A stretch of 64,000 nt of DNA, taken from NCBI RefSeq assembly GCF_023159225.1, contig NC_063174.1, positions 38,847,691 to 38,911,690 of the forward strand, given 5' to 3'. Under the pieces are notes generated by a model. That model did no database searches. It worked only from the letters and a program-made list of their open reading frames with translations, and had not been told where the DNA came from. Numbering within the stretch: the stretch's first letter is position 1; the number at the start of each line of letters is the position of its first letter. This DNA comes from Perognathus longimembris pacificus (lineage: Eukaryota; Chordata; Mammalia; Rodentia; Heteromyidae). Of the stretch, positions 1-10,912 are shown piece after piece. The position numbers and the translations under genes were made by a program.

Positions 1-888
1 TGCTGGCTATGGAACCTAGGCCTTCACACATGATTGGCAAAGACTCCATGAACAGTCCCTGTGTTTAGATAACAAGAATCAAGCCATGCAATACAAGTGA
101 CTTAGATCTATAAGTCAACTTCAACACACTGACCATTTAGATCTCAGGCCAACTTAGATTTTGTCTCCTAGGTGGGGATTTGGGACCTATCTCAGAACCA
201 TACCTTGCTTGCTTGGAACAGTACTTCCAGTTGTCATGTGAAAGTAGCAGTTGTCATTTCAGTATCTATACATATATGAACATTAATTGCTTATTGCCAG
301 GGGATGCTTTGAACTAACATTGTGTGTGTGATCATTTGTAAAATGTACTGTTCTGCATTACTGCCTTGTCCAAGTGACTAGTGACTATATTTTATAGTAG
401 AGAGCTGTCTTACTTTTGTAGATATTAGATAATTTGAATCTAATAGTGTTTGCTTAGTTATTTATACCTTAATGTTTTTAAGAAGAAATTTCTTGAAGAC
501 TCAGCATTTAGCATTGACTCACCAGGTAATGGCACCGGCATTCGTGTTAGATAATCATCAAATAACTAATTTTGTCTTGTTTAATGCCAAGAGCAGATAG
601 ACTGTCTAGTAAAAAGAGCATGCAAAGCTCCAAGTCAAATCTAAATGTATTATTTAGAAGCATACTAAAATCTTGGAAATTTTTTGTCATTAAAAATGGA
701 ACGTGGTTTACATGGTGTCATATTTTCAAAAATCTGTTTGAGTGCTACTGTAGATTAAAAAATGGCCCTCATGCTTTTATAGTATAACAGGTTACTTTGA
801 GAAGGAAGTTGATGCATAAGGTTTGGTGCATCACTCTGCTACCGCTCTATTTGGATTCCAATCTTGTCTCTACCATTTAACTATTTGT
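1..888. other. Unique noncoding sequence
   Basis: I see no recognisable repeat, exon or RNA gene. A 71-codon open frame at 572-787 is rich in Phe/Lys/Ser from AT-rich DNA, has no recognisable domain, and is taken as chance. Confidence 0.5.
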
Positions 889-930
889 GAGGCCAGCCTG
901 AGTGACATATTGAGACTTGTCTCAAAACAG
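889..930 (+). repeat. B1-like SINE 3' fragment
   Basis: The stretch reads like the end of a B1 (7SL-derived) SINE: a 'GAGGCCAGCCTG' block followed by a 'TGAGACTTGTCTCAAAA' block. The 5' half is missing. Confidence 0.6.
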
Positions 931-1028
931 ATTGAAGCAAGGATGAGATTGAATCTATGAGGTGATATTTCTTCACACTAGTGGGAGGTTTACTTTTGGT
1001 ACCTTTTAGGTGGGGCTTTATGTTACCG

Positions 1029-1284
1029 TTTTGTTGTTTTGTTTTTTTCTTTTATTGGTCATAAGGCTTGAACTCAGGGCCTGGGTGCTGTCCCTGAGCT
1101 TTTGTTTTGCTCAGAGCTAGTGCTCTACCACTTTGAGCCACAAGTCCACTTCTGTTTTTTTGGTGGTTCGTTCCAGATAAGAGTCTCATTGGCTTTACTG
1201 TCCTGGCTGGTTTTGAACCATAGTACTCAGATAATCAGCCTCCTGAGTAGCTGGGATTACAGGCATGAGCTACCAGCATCCAGC
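1029..1284 (-). mobile_element. Composite SINE (B1-like left, Geo-like right)
   Basis: Read on the minus strand, this starts with a 7SL/B1-like arm ('GCCTGTAATCCCAGCTACTC', then 'GAGGCTGA'). A spacer follows ('GAGACTCTTATC'), then a right arm with 'GAGCCAC'/'TTGAGC' type blocks ending in 'CCCTGAGTTCAAGCC', and an A-rich tail that appears as T-rich plus-strand sequence at 1029-1050. The same architecture recurs about a dozen times here. I cannot give it an established family name. Confidence 0.8.
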
Positions 1285-1815
1285 TATTTTATTGTATTTT
1301 ATGAAGAACCTTTGAACAGTAATTGTCAAAACAGATGACTGTTACCAAATTACAATTAACAGTAGTTCTTACTACTTTCAGTATAATTACCATTTTGTTC
1401 TCTGTGTTAGAGGTTTATACTAGGCTCCATGAAAGATGAGTTTGTAGGAGAAGGAAGAAGAGTGATTAGCAGGAAGCAAAGTTAGCAGCAATAGATTTCT
1501 CTAGTGACTTCGGGGTGGGGGGGTGAATCCAGGCAACTTGACCTTTACTTTCTGTCTGCTGTGAGTACTGTCTGGCATTATATCAGTCTCCATACTGGTC
1601 CTGGGCTTGTCAACTTGCTGTATAGTTTCTGAAGCATAACAAGAGGCCTTTTACTTAATGTTTTGTTATATTCTCCAAATGAAAAAAGGAGTACACATCT
1701 CTCATATTAATTCACTTCAGTTTTCCAACCACTTGTAAGAATCTTGTTTTATATAGCAAAAGAAGTGGGAGCTCAGTTGAGTAACCATGTGGCAGGGCTG
1801 GCTGTACTGCATTGA
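1285..1815. other. Unique noncoding sequence
   Basis: No repeat, exon or RNA gene was recognised. There is a short G-run near 1513-1521. Confidence 0.45.
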
Positions 1816-1960
1816 GTTTTTGCATTGGAGCTTTGGATCCTGAATATCTTGGGTAAACTATGTAAACTTTCTTGGTTATGCAGTCCCAACTTGTGAAATG
1901 AGGGTATGGAGATAGTAATTGTGGTTGATCCTAAACTATGAATATTGTGTAGGCTTAAAG
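1816..1960 (+). repeat. MIR-like ancient SINE
   Basis: The order of blocks ('CTTGGGTAAACTATGTAAAC', then 'TGAAATGAGGGTATGGAGAT') parallels the conserved MIR core and 3' part, where a 'CTTGGGCAAGTTACTTAACC' block precedes 'GTAAAATGGGGATAATAAT'. It is diverged, as expected for this family. Confidence 0.6.
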
Positions 1961-2044
1961 AGGTTGGGAATTATCACAGATAATTATATGTGGCAGACTT
2001 CCCAGAGGAGTCTTAAAACATTTTCAGAGCTGCTTTCACTCAGC

Positions 2045-2185
2045 CATGTGAGTTAAGGCCTTACTTTGTGCCAAAGACTGCTTTGGAGACCGGAGATAGA
2101 GCTGTGAACAAGGCAAGAGTCCTTGCCCTCGGGAGTTCATGTCTTAAGGCACGGAGACAGGAATATACTCAGAAACACAGTGGTG
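2045..2185 (+). repeat. Ancient mammal-wide repeat, family not assigned
   Basis: It contains 'CTTTGTGCCAAAGACTGCTT', a 'GGAGATAGAGCTGTGAACAAG' type block and 'CCTTGCCCTCGGGAGTTCAT'. This is the familiar 'GTGCCAGGCACTGTGCTAGG ... CCCTGCCCTCAAGGAGCTT' pattern seen throughout mammalian genomes. A second copy lies at 22290-22450 and a scrap near 5170-5230. I could not settle the family from memory. Confidence 0.5.
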
Positions 2186-2752
2186 GCAAGAATTTCTGTT
2201 AGACTGGATGTGGAATTGGGAATAGAAAAGTCAAGGACAGCTTTGCTATTTGTTCAAGTGACTGTGTGGTTACTTTAGCTCTCTACAGTGATTCTAGTGA
2301 AACACTGGCATCCATGGTGTTCAACTGGGGTTAGGCAGCCACTCTCTAGACAGTCCTGCCCTTCTGGATCAGCTGGTTGAATTGAATGTTTATCAAGAGT
2401 CAGTTTTATTGCTTAATGAAACCCATTTTTATAAGTTCTTGTTATAACTGTAATTAAATTATATGTAATCTGATCAAATATGAATTTTTTAAACAGAAAT
2501 ATGCTAAGTATTTTGGAAAGCCTCTGAAGGCAAGTCTCCAAAAAAAAAAAGGCACTAAATTATGTATGGTCATGCTGAGTATAAAAAGTCTGGGGAAATA
2601 AATTTCCACAAGGCTTTTCAGATTGCTTCTAGATAGTCTCTGAGTTTATATGCCATGCTAATGAAGAAGGGGAATTGGAAGCTGTGCTATATATGTTTGT
2701 GGATATGATTTGTGTAAGAGTGGCTAGCCAAAAACTCAGTCTAAAGATTGAG
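2186..2752. other. Unique noncoding sequence
   Basis: AT-rich sequence. I see no exon-like splice pair with an open frame and no recognised repeat. Confidence 0.45.
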
Positions 2753-2953
2753 GTGGGTTTTTTTTTGTTATTATTATTTTTTGCCAGTCCTGGGGCTTGA
2801 ACTCAGAGCCTGAACACTGTCCCTGAGCTTCTTTTGCTCAGGGCTTCCACTCTACCACTTGAGCCACAGTGCCACTTAGAGCTTTTTCTGTGTATGTGGT
2901 ACTGAGGAATAGAACCCAAAGCTTCATGCACCACCAAGCCACCTTCCCAGCCC
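2753..2953 (-). mobile_element. IDL-Geo SINE
   Basis: On the plus strand it runs T-tract, 'GCCAGTCCTGGGGCTTGAAC', 'CTGTCCCTGAGCTTC', 'GAGCCACAGTGCCACTT', 'TGTGGTACTGAGGAATAGAA' and '...CCCAGCCC'. This is the reverse complement of the dimer. The ID-like half is damaged between 'CTTCATGCA' and 'CCCAGCCC'. Diverged flanking repeats (2744-2752 and 2954-2963) look like an old target-site duplication. Confidence 0.85.
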
Positions 2954-5165
2954 AAGACTTGAGTATTTTGGAAAAGGCTCTGACTTTGGCAAATGAATAT
3001 ATAGCACATTAATTTCCTATATAAAATAAGCATAAGTCAATGTTGATGGTTCTCTCTCTAAAGACGCTTTCTCAATTTCCAAATTAATTATTGTCGGATT
3101 AAGAGAATTTTTACTGTATCCACTTGGTAGAAACAATTTAGGAGTTTGTGCTAAGAACCTTCATAATAGTTAATGTCTTGCTTATACCATTTCTAGGATT
3201 TCATCCTGTGAAACATTTCTTTTTTAAACGTTCAAAAACATGTCCAAAGATGTTTATCATTTCAACTATTTTAACATGAAAACTGGGTGCAGCTTATGTG
3301 GTTAAATTTCAGCCCCTTTATATAGAGACCAGGCTGTCTTACAGTAAGCATACATGTGGTATTTGAAGAATATTAAATGACACAAAAATTTGGCATAGCA
3401 GATTGTTAAATTACCAAGTAGACGTAATGTTTCATATGCTCTGATTTCAAATTTTAAATGAATATAGTATTAATAGGGTTCATCTCTGAATGGTAAATGA
3501 GTGAGTTTATATTTTAAACTTACTTTAAAGATTCTAGTTTTCCACTTGTTAATATATACTATTTTTTTAAATTATATTTTTATTGTATTAATAGATGACT
3601 GAAACTTTAAAAAGATGTTTTGGAATTAGTTACTATTGAAGTTTGATACTTTATAGAATGACTTATAAGAACAAAGGTGAAAATAATACATTTTGCTTTT
3701 ATTGGCTATAGCAATTATTTGTGTTTAAATATGTAAACAATCACTTTGTTTAATTAATGACATATAAAAGTAAAGTTGCCTTTCACCTGTATCATAGGAT
3801 GATTATAAAATTTCTGTTTAGCATCATAGAAATAAAATTATTTTTAATTTTAAATTATTAGTCATAATAGCTTGTTAGTAATAATTTATAATAATTTAGT
3901 GGTTAGTAATTTTTATGATAATTAAGAGAGTAGTTTGTTCTATTTTCACTTTAGTGGAAAGTGGAAAGACCTGTTCTCTCTATCCCAAGTTACAGACTTG
4001 GGAATGGTAAAATTTTAGCCCAGATTCTCCGATTCTAACTTCATTAGTCGTTTCTGTTTCTTATTTTCTGGTCTTTACTTTAGTAAAGTCAGGGATGGAA
4101 AGAAGATGGTGGGGGCTGAGGAGTTGTTTGTGGATAGATGTGGAAGGATGAGGAGAGGGAGTAAATTCGAGGCTTGCTATCCTGCACAAGGGCACTTTGG
4201 AAGTGCTGAGTTGGTTATGTCATCTAAGTGATTGGAGGAAAATGTAGCTTGAGAACAGAAGTGCTATCAGAGGGAGCCTAAAGTTGCTATGTTTTTCCAA
4301 ATAACTGCATTGGTTAGAATTTAGGAAGAGAGCATTAGAGCTTTCAGTAAGGTGTTCTAGGAAATAAGCTAAAATTTACTAATAAGAGTGCTTTTCCATT
4401 TTCAGTGAGGTTCCATCCTGATAAACCCATAGCAAGTAAAAAATGTGCTAATGCATTCAGCCTGTCAAATGAGCATCATACTTACAGCTCTGGAGTATTG
4501 GTTGTTTACCCTCCGGATCGTGTGGCTGAATGGAGCAGTGGCTGACTAGAACTGGAGCTGCCCAGCATGAGAAAGTATTATGCTGCCTATCTCTAGCTCA
4601 GAAAAAGATCCAAGTTGAAATTACAAATCACTTTACATCATTGTAAACAGATTAGGTTAAAGTCTCATAGGTCAGGGACTCCCAGTATCTAATGTTGAAA
4701 GTAAATCTGAGATACCTTGGGTCCTCTGAAAACAAGGCTTTCATTTGGACCATAGCTACTCTGGGGACAATGTGAGACTCCTCAGTGCAGAAGGTCTCAA
4801 CTACTTTCTGCCCCTCATACAGCTACTCATACATGTTCCTCAGTGGAGTTGTGAATTATGTTAACTGATTCTAATTAATGCAGCAGCAACAAAATTGAAT
4901 TGACATTTGTCTTTAAGAAGTGACTGCAGAGGACAGTAGGTTGGTAATGTTGATAATGCAGACACAAATGACCTGGAAATATTTAGCAAAGCTGAGAGCT
5001 CTTCAGGATAAGCTGTTACCACTGTGGTGATAACTGGAAAGTGAATTCTGCTTAAAACAGTTCAGTTTTCCTTTGTAAAATTACCACAAAATGGAGGACA
5101 TTGTGCTAGAGATTGGAGCTATTGTCCTTTCAAAAAAAGCAACTAGTTCACTTTCTGTTTTTCAT
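2954..5165. other. Unique noncoding sequence with an AT-rich patch
   Basis: No exon or repeat was recognised. About 3530-3930 is strongly AT-rich, with runs built from ATTA/TAATAATTTA. Around 4080-4300 the composition is more mixed, but no reading frame holds. Confidence 0.45.
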
Positions 5166-7420
5166 TTTATACAATATATGTTTATTAAGTGTCTCTTAGG
5201 TCCTAGCAGCATGTTGGGGAGAAGACAAAACCTTCAATAGGTGTCGTCCTCCATTGCTTATTTGTGAGGGATTCCTCCAGTAGTGTGTGCTTTGTTGGTT
5301 CGGATGAAGACCTGTCTGCCATGCCCACCGGGCTGATTAGTCCCCCTTAGGAGCTACCCCCTGGGAAGGGGCCCTTTGGCCTCCCAGAGTAGTACCTAGC
5401 TTTCCTTTTTGTCATTTGTAATAGAATGTAATTATAGTTAAATTCTTAGTTTTCATTTCTAAATTGCATTTTTGCTGATAGATGTTGCTATTATATTTCA
5501 TTCTGAAGAAGGTACAATTCAGACTCTTAAGTCAATGTAAAAATGAATTTTCATAAGAAAATTTTGCATTGAGTGTTATATTCTGTGTGTTATTTTGAAT
5601 GCATTATGTATCTTGGTTGGCCACTAAGTCTGACAGAAGCAATTGCGTCTTAGGCCACAGGAAGGAAGCTCTGTGGTGGTGGTAGTATGTGATATCTCCT
5701 TTCACATATGTCACCTAACAGAAAGCAGCATGCCTTATGTGTGTGCCATGAGTCAGGGTTCACTCATGTTCTGTCAGGCGAGTCATACATATACTTGCTT
5801 ATCCAATAAGACCTCAGGCAGCACTCCTCTGTAAATAAAATATAGCATATACTTGAGGCTTGGAGTGTTATAGTCAAGGCAGGTATGCAGAATGCTTTAC
5901 TGTCCCCAGATATGCTCCTCCAGCAAGTTAAACTCATCAAGAAGCTACCTCTTCCATTTAGAAATATCTAGTACTTCCTCAGGTTCGTGATTGAATAATT
6001 GGTGAGAACAATGTTATTGGAAAGTCTAGTGTGTTTTACCTCCCCCTTTACTTTTGTGGCAATAATGAGGAATTATATAATATCCTCAAGAAGTAGAATT
6101 TCCCTCGGAGTATTAAAAGTGAGCACAGTAGTTGTCAAAATTCATGACAGATTGTGTCAGGAGTACAAGGAGAGGGAGTGTGTTTGTGTTTGTCTATGAT
6201 GTTTCAGTAATGGAAACCTTTGGAAACAGAAAAACAAACAAAAAAATCTACAGCCACTATATCAAAATAAGCATTTGATTTGGAAAAAGTTCTTTCCAAA
6301 GTAACATTGTTTTCTGTAGTAGAGTGGCTGGTGCTCTCAGTGTGGATGTGTTTGTAAAGGAATCAATGAGAGTGGAAGGGGGACAAGGTCTATCCTTCCA
6401 GTGGTGTTGTTTCTGCTTGAGAAAAGCAAAAATTATGTCTGTTAAGTCTGCTTAAAGAAGATGGAAGACTAATCATGTTTTCACAGAATGCAGAGATGTG
6501 TTATTGAATTATCACGGTGTTGTTAAGGTGGGTGGCATCATCTCACTTTAGCAGTGGTATGGAGACCCTTTCCCTCCTGGGTGTGCTCACTGGCTGAAGA
6601 AACACCAGCTCTACTGTGAGACTTAGAGGCTGGGGTGGCAGCAGTGAGCTCTAAGTGAAGCTGCTTTCTTTGCCATAGGCCTTTTCGTATATACATTTCA
6701 AAAGTCCAATTGTATGTGGTTGTGTCTGTGCTTGCTCTCTGTTGAGGACATGCAGGTGGTGTGTGAAGCCCAGTGTGTTAGAGACGGGAGCAGCTTGAGA
6801 TGGACAGATGTGGATTGAATGGGCTCCTGCCTGTTTGCCTGATGATTCACCTGCGTCTTTAACATCAGCTCAAAAGCAAGCAGCCAAAATAGCCAGAACT
6901 GTTGAGCTGTGTTGGTCATTGGCACTCTCGCTTCTTAAGTCATATTTTTGAGGATGACTGGTTAACTTTGTAAAGGAACGATTTTTTTTTTGTGGTATCT
7001 TTAAAAATACTTCATACATTAACCTGATTTAAATAATGCTACATTGTTGCATTACCTTTAAAATCTATTTCTGGGGTAATATTCAATACAATATTTACAT
7101 AAGTTATACAAAACATTACTGTAAGTTTAAAGTATGAATGAAATGCCTTTTTTCCCTTTTGAGATCGGTGAGTTGCATATAGATTTTTGTAGTCCCCCTA
7201 CTCTTCTGAAAGTTCCCTGGGGTTGTACCTAGTCCCTCACCACCACCCAGTAACCAGGGGATGGATGGAGGTCTACTTTATCACTTGTTTTAGAACCTGT
7301 TCTCCTTCACTTGGAGATGCTGTGGGTCACATATCTGATTTCTCTCAATTGCCAAGGAGTTTACTCCATAAACACTGCCATGTATTTATCCAGTGTTCCA
7401 CCACAATGTGTTTGTGAGGG
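5166..7420. other. Unique noncoding sequence
   Basis: A scrap of the ancient repeat seen at 2045 lies near 5170-5230. A locally GC-rich segment at 5310-5395 contains the hairpin listed separately. Frames at 5643-5834, 5999-6199 and 6698-6925 (minus) show no domain or splice support. No RNA gene was recognised. Confidence 0.4.
5361..5387. other. GC-rich inverted repeat
   Basis: Left arm 5361-5373 (CTGGGAAGGGGCC) and right arm 5378-5387 (GGCCTCCCAG) pair over 10 bp with a 3-nt bulge and a CTTT loop. It stands out from an AT-rich background. Confidence 0.55.
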
Positions 7421-7655
7421 TTTTTTGTTTGTTTTTCTTTTTGGTGCTAGTACTGGGGCTTGAATTCAGGTCCATGTACTCTTATTTGGCTTTTTCCCTC
7501 AAGATTGGCACTGAGACAATTGAGCCCCCCCCCCCCCCCCGGCTTTTTGCTATTTATTGGAGAATTTTGTCTGAGCTAGCTTTGAACCATGATCCTCAGA
7601 TCTTAGCCTTCTGAGTAGTTAGGGTTATGGGTATCAGCCACCAGTGACTGGGTGT
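7421..7655 (-). mobile_element. Composite SINE, variant B right arm
   Basis: The B1-like arm is at the right ('CTGAGTAGTTAGGGTTATGG') and the right arm is at the left. Instead of the usual 'GGGACAGTGCCCA' module, the right arm carries a 'GTACTCTTATTTGGC ... CCCTCAAGATTGGCAC' module. The same variant occurs at 39428 and 50225. A run of 16 C (7525-7540) sits where other copies read 'CACACCTCCACTTC'. Confidence 0.7.
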
Positions 7656-7771
7656 TGTTGTTTTTGAGTATTAGAGTTAAATTTATTGTGAACATTTGTG
7701 TCCATATGCATATAAAGTTTCCTTTCTCTTTTAGGAGTGGGATATTGGAATATATATGGCAAGTGTACATT

Positions 7772-8165
7772 TAAATATTTTAAGATAGGATCTCACTATG
7801 TTGCATAGTCTGGGCTCAGATCTCAGCACTTGCTAGGTAGTTGCACTACTTTGCTCCGTTTAACATTTTTTCTTCTTTTTGGTGGTACTGGGATTGAATT
7901 CAGGACCTAATTTGTCCTGCTAGTTATGTTCTCTGCCTCTAATCATTTTTGCTTTTAGCTATGCCTATAATCCTTTTTGCTTTTCATTTTTCAGATAGGG
8001 TCTTGTGCCTGGTCTTCTGCCTGGTTGGGATTGTAGGTGTATAGTACCATACTCAGCTTTTTTGTCTCTCCCCCACCCCCCAAATTTTTAGCCTTAAAAT
8101 CAGTACTCCTGATCTCTGCCTTCTGAATAGTTGGGACTGTAGCTGTGCTCTATGTGCCAGGCCTC
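7772..8165 (-). repeat. Cluster of degenerate B1 and ID SINE fragments
   Basis: Three antisense fragments sit inside the old L1. 7772-7860 is B1-like ('AGATAGGATCTCACTATG'). 7866-8062 is ID-like ('GGTGGTACTGGGATTGAATT') followed by B1-like ('CAGATAGGGTCTTGTGCC'), which is the order expected of a B1-ID dimer on the minus strand. 8065-8165 is another B1-like tail ('CTGAATAGTTGGGACTGTAG'). Confidence 0.6.
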
Positions 8166-8660
8166 CATTTAGCCTTTAAAGGAACTTTCAAGCCATTTTC
8201 TAGAACCACCTTGTCATTCAGCATGCACCTTAACAATGTCTGGGAGTTTCAGGTGCTTGACATCTTTGTCAACAGTTGGTGCTGTTAGGGTGTTAGAATT
8301 TTTTATATTACCATTCTAACAGATGGCTAAGTATATCTTATTTTGCTTTTAATCTGTCTTGACCTAATAGTTGATGCATTCTTTCATGGACAAGCTTCCA
8401 TTTGTATATTCTTTATAGTGAAGTGTCTGTTCAGGGTGTGTTTTTTTGCCTTTTAAAAATTGAGTCCTTTTGTTTCTTGGTTGAATTTTCAGAGAGTTTT
8501 AATAAAAACATGGCCTGGGTACAAAAGCTTTATTATATGTGTGAGTTAATTTTTTCCACTCTATTAATAATACCTCCTCAGAGCAAGAATTTTTAAGTTT
8601 GAAGAAGTCTGCTTTCCCCTATTTTTTCCCCCCCGAAATGGCTTACTCCTTGGTCAAATA

Positions 8661-8666
8661 CATATA

Positions 8667-8697
<31 letters not shown>

Positions 8698-8724
8698 GTA
8701 TGTATATATGTATGTATGTATGTT
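8661..8724. repeat. TG/TA/TGTA compound microsatellite
   Basis: It runs as TG repeats, then TA repeats, then TATG/TGTA repeats, inside the old L1. Confidence 0.95.
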
Positions 8725-8990
8725 ACTTTTTTCCAGGCTATATACATTTTCTTTCATACTACATTTTCAAAAAGTTCCATCGTTTTTCATCTTATATTTA
8801 GATAAATATGGTTCATTTTGAGTTCATATCTGTAGAAAATGGGAGGCTGGATCTCAGACTGGGCTCCATTTTTGTAAATGAATGTTCAACACATAACCAT
8901 TTGTTGAAAAGCTAGCTTTTCTCCATTGAATTGCCTTTGTACTTGAGGCAGTTGATTATATTTGTGCCTGTTGACTGCTCTAGTATTTCC

Positions 8991-9835
8991 TGTTTTCCTG
9001 GGGCTTCCCCTTGTGCATTTACAAAGATAGGACTTTAGAATGCAGCTCTGTTCTTCCTGTGACTACTCATGTCCAGGGCCAGGACGGAAGAGGAAGATGG
9101 CAGCAGATGTTTGCCTCTATATTGTGGGATCATAACTCCTTGCTTAGTTCAGAGAGGAAAATTCCTTTTCCTCAGTTTTAGATGACTGTGGTTCCTGCTG
9201 CCTGCTGCTGCTGCTTTGGGATTGGCTAAGGCTGAGCAGTTAGATAGAGAAAAAGAAAGAAGAAAAACTGGCATTTCCCTCAGTTTCACTAGATTGAGGA
9301 ATCTTTTCCAGTTCCTCTAGCTAGAACTCAAAAACTTACTCTTTCTGTGATCACTTCTGGGTTTCAGGTTGCTTGGAGTCTAGACTTGTGGGATTTTATA
9401 GGGGAAAAGTGGGGAAACTGCTGGTGCTGTGTTCTTGGAGCACTGCTTTTCTTCTCTGGTCAGCCTGCTGCCATTGCTTTGTTGAGCCTTCAAATAGCTG
9501 CTTCTTGAAGCTTGTCCAGGTATTTAAGCTGCATTGACTGACTGGAAGGGCTTCATCCTGCTCTGGGGCAGGAGTGCTAGGGCAAGTTGCAAACGTTGTC
9601 TATTATTGTGAGATAATAGATATTACTGGCTGAGTTGATTCACATTGTACAAAGTATATTAGCAAACCAGAAACTATTCAGTTTTGTGCATTTTGATTGG
9701 GATTCTTCTCCCAATCAAAATGAAAAGGGGACAATTTAAGGTAATCATTTTAATACTTTGTGCAAACTTCCTTTTGCTGATTTTTGTTTTCACTATTTGT
9801 CTGTGGTTCTTACCTTTGCTCACATTAAGAATTGT
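8991..9835. other. Unique noncoding sequence
   Basis: There is a short CTG-rich run near 9196-9217 and the perfect hairpin at 9689-9722. No exon or repeat was recognised. Confidence 0.45.
9689..9722. other. Perfect 14-bp inverted repeat
   Basis: The arms CATTTTGATTGGGA (9689-9702) and TCCCAATCAAAATG (9709-9722) are exact reverse complements around a 6-nt loop (TTCTTC). Confidence 0.9.
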
Positions 9836-9851
9836 CTGCATTTAATCCTTT

Positions 9852-10058
9852 TTTTTTTTTTTTTGGCCAGTCCTGGGCTTTGGACTCAGGGCCTGAGCAC
9901 CATCCCTGGCTTCTTCCCGCTCAAGGCTAGCACTCTGCCACCTGAGCCACAGCGCCCCTTCTAGTCGTTTTCCATATATGTGGTGCTGGGGAATCGAACC
10001 GAGAGAGCTTCATGTGTAGGAGGCAAGCACTCTTGCCACTAGGCCATATTCCCAGCCC
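9852..10058 (-). mobile_element. IDL-Geo SINE with 16-bp target-site duplication
   Basis: This is a full dimer in reverse complement: T-tract, Geo half, ID-like half ending 'CCATATTCCCAGCC'. The flanks CTGCATTTAATCCTTT at 9836-9851 and 10059-10074 are identical, so the insertion is fairly recent. Confidence 0.95.
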
Positions 10059-10074
10059 CTGCATTTAATCCTTT

Positions 10075-10814
10075 GATATCTAGTTACTAGTTATCTCTAA
10101 GATGTGAGTAGACTTGTCTCGTTTCTAAGTTCTTCATACAAGGTTTCAGGGGAATTAGAGAATGCAGGGAAGTCCAAGAAGGAGAGGCTGAGGATGTTCG
10201 TGTTCATTCTTTCCTGACTTAAAAAATGTGGACTAAATATAATTATCCAGACAGCTGGTGAAAAACAAATATAGTTCTGTGGATTCCTAGCGGAAACAAC
10301 TACATGTCTAGAAATTAACTAATTTATTTTAGGTTATTGTTTATCAGTACAAAATCATAAAAGATTAGTGAGGAGCGAATTTTCTGTGGGGTGTCATAAA
10401 TATCTTGAAATCTACCTCAGGAGGCTGTGTTAATGGGATCACAGCAGAGTATAAGAATAGATAATTAGGAGGGCCAAGAAAGAGGTAATTAGGAATAACT
10501 CACTTAACATTTGGATTATAGAAAATGACAGTAAAATATAAAGATAGAAGATAGTTGGTAATCCCTTGGTATCCCTTTATAGATATATTACCGTGGTAAT
10601 TAATTTTGCCCCTGATGTTTGCTGTGCTTTTGTTGCAAGAGTTGGGAGCATTTATGGGACATGTACCATTGACTGTGCTGAGTACTTCCTATTGCTTTTC
10701 CCATGACATCTTTGAAGAACGTTAGGAGACTGGCTGGTGGGCTGGGGAGCACAATGGCACCAAGGCGGGGAGAAGGTCAGGCTCCAGGTGCTTTACTAAA
10801 AATATATAGTTCTA
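10075..10814. other. Unique noncoding sequence
   Basis: No repeat, exon or RNA gene was recognised. Confidence 0.45.
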
Positions 10815-10912
10815 GTTGAGGACTATGGTATACCTTTGTGGTATAGCCCTTATCTAGCAAGCAGAGGTCCTGGGTTTAATCCCTGAGCACTGCAAAAACA
10901 AAACAGAAAAAC
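10815..10912 (+). mobile_element. ID element
   Basis: ID-type tRNA-derived SINE: 'GTGGTATAGCCCTTATCTAG', then 'GTCCTGGGTTTAATCCCTGA' (box B region), then 'GCACTGCAAAAACAAAAC' and an A-rich tail. It is diverged. Confidence 0.75.

Larger units (their letters stand above)
7660..8990 (-). mobile_element. Old L1 fragment (3' region)
   Basis: Phrases of old L1 sequence in antisense appear in the expected order: 'GTGAACATTTGTGTCC', 'TTAGGAGTGGGATATTGGA', 'AGTGAAGTGTCTGTTCAG', 'GTTTCTTGGTTGAATTTTC', 'TTTTAAGTTTGAAGAAGTC', 'CATTTTGAGTTCATATCTG' and 'ACCATTTGTTGAAAAG'. Several SINE fragments (7772-8165) and a microsatellite interrupt it. No open frame survives. Confidence 0.75.

Noticed and set aside
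3530..3930. AT-rich patch as a possible matrix-attachment or replication site.
   Set aside because: Base composition alone does not support a function. No clustered motif was seen beyond AT-richness.
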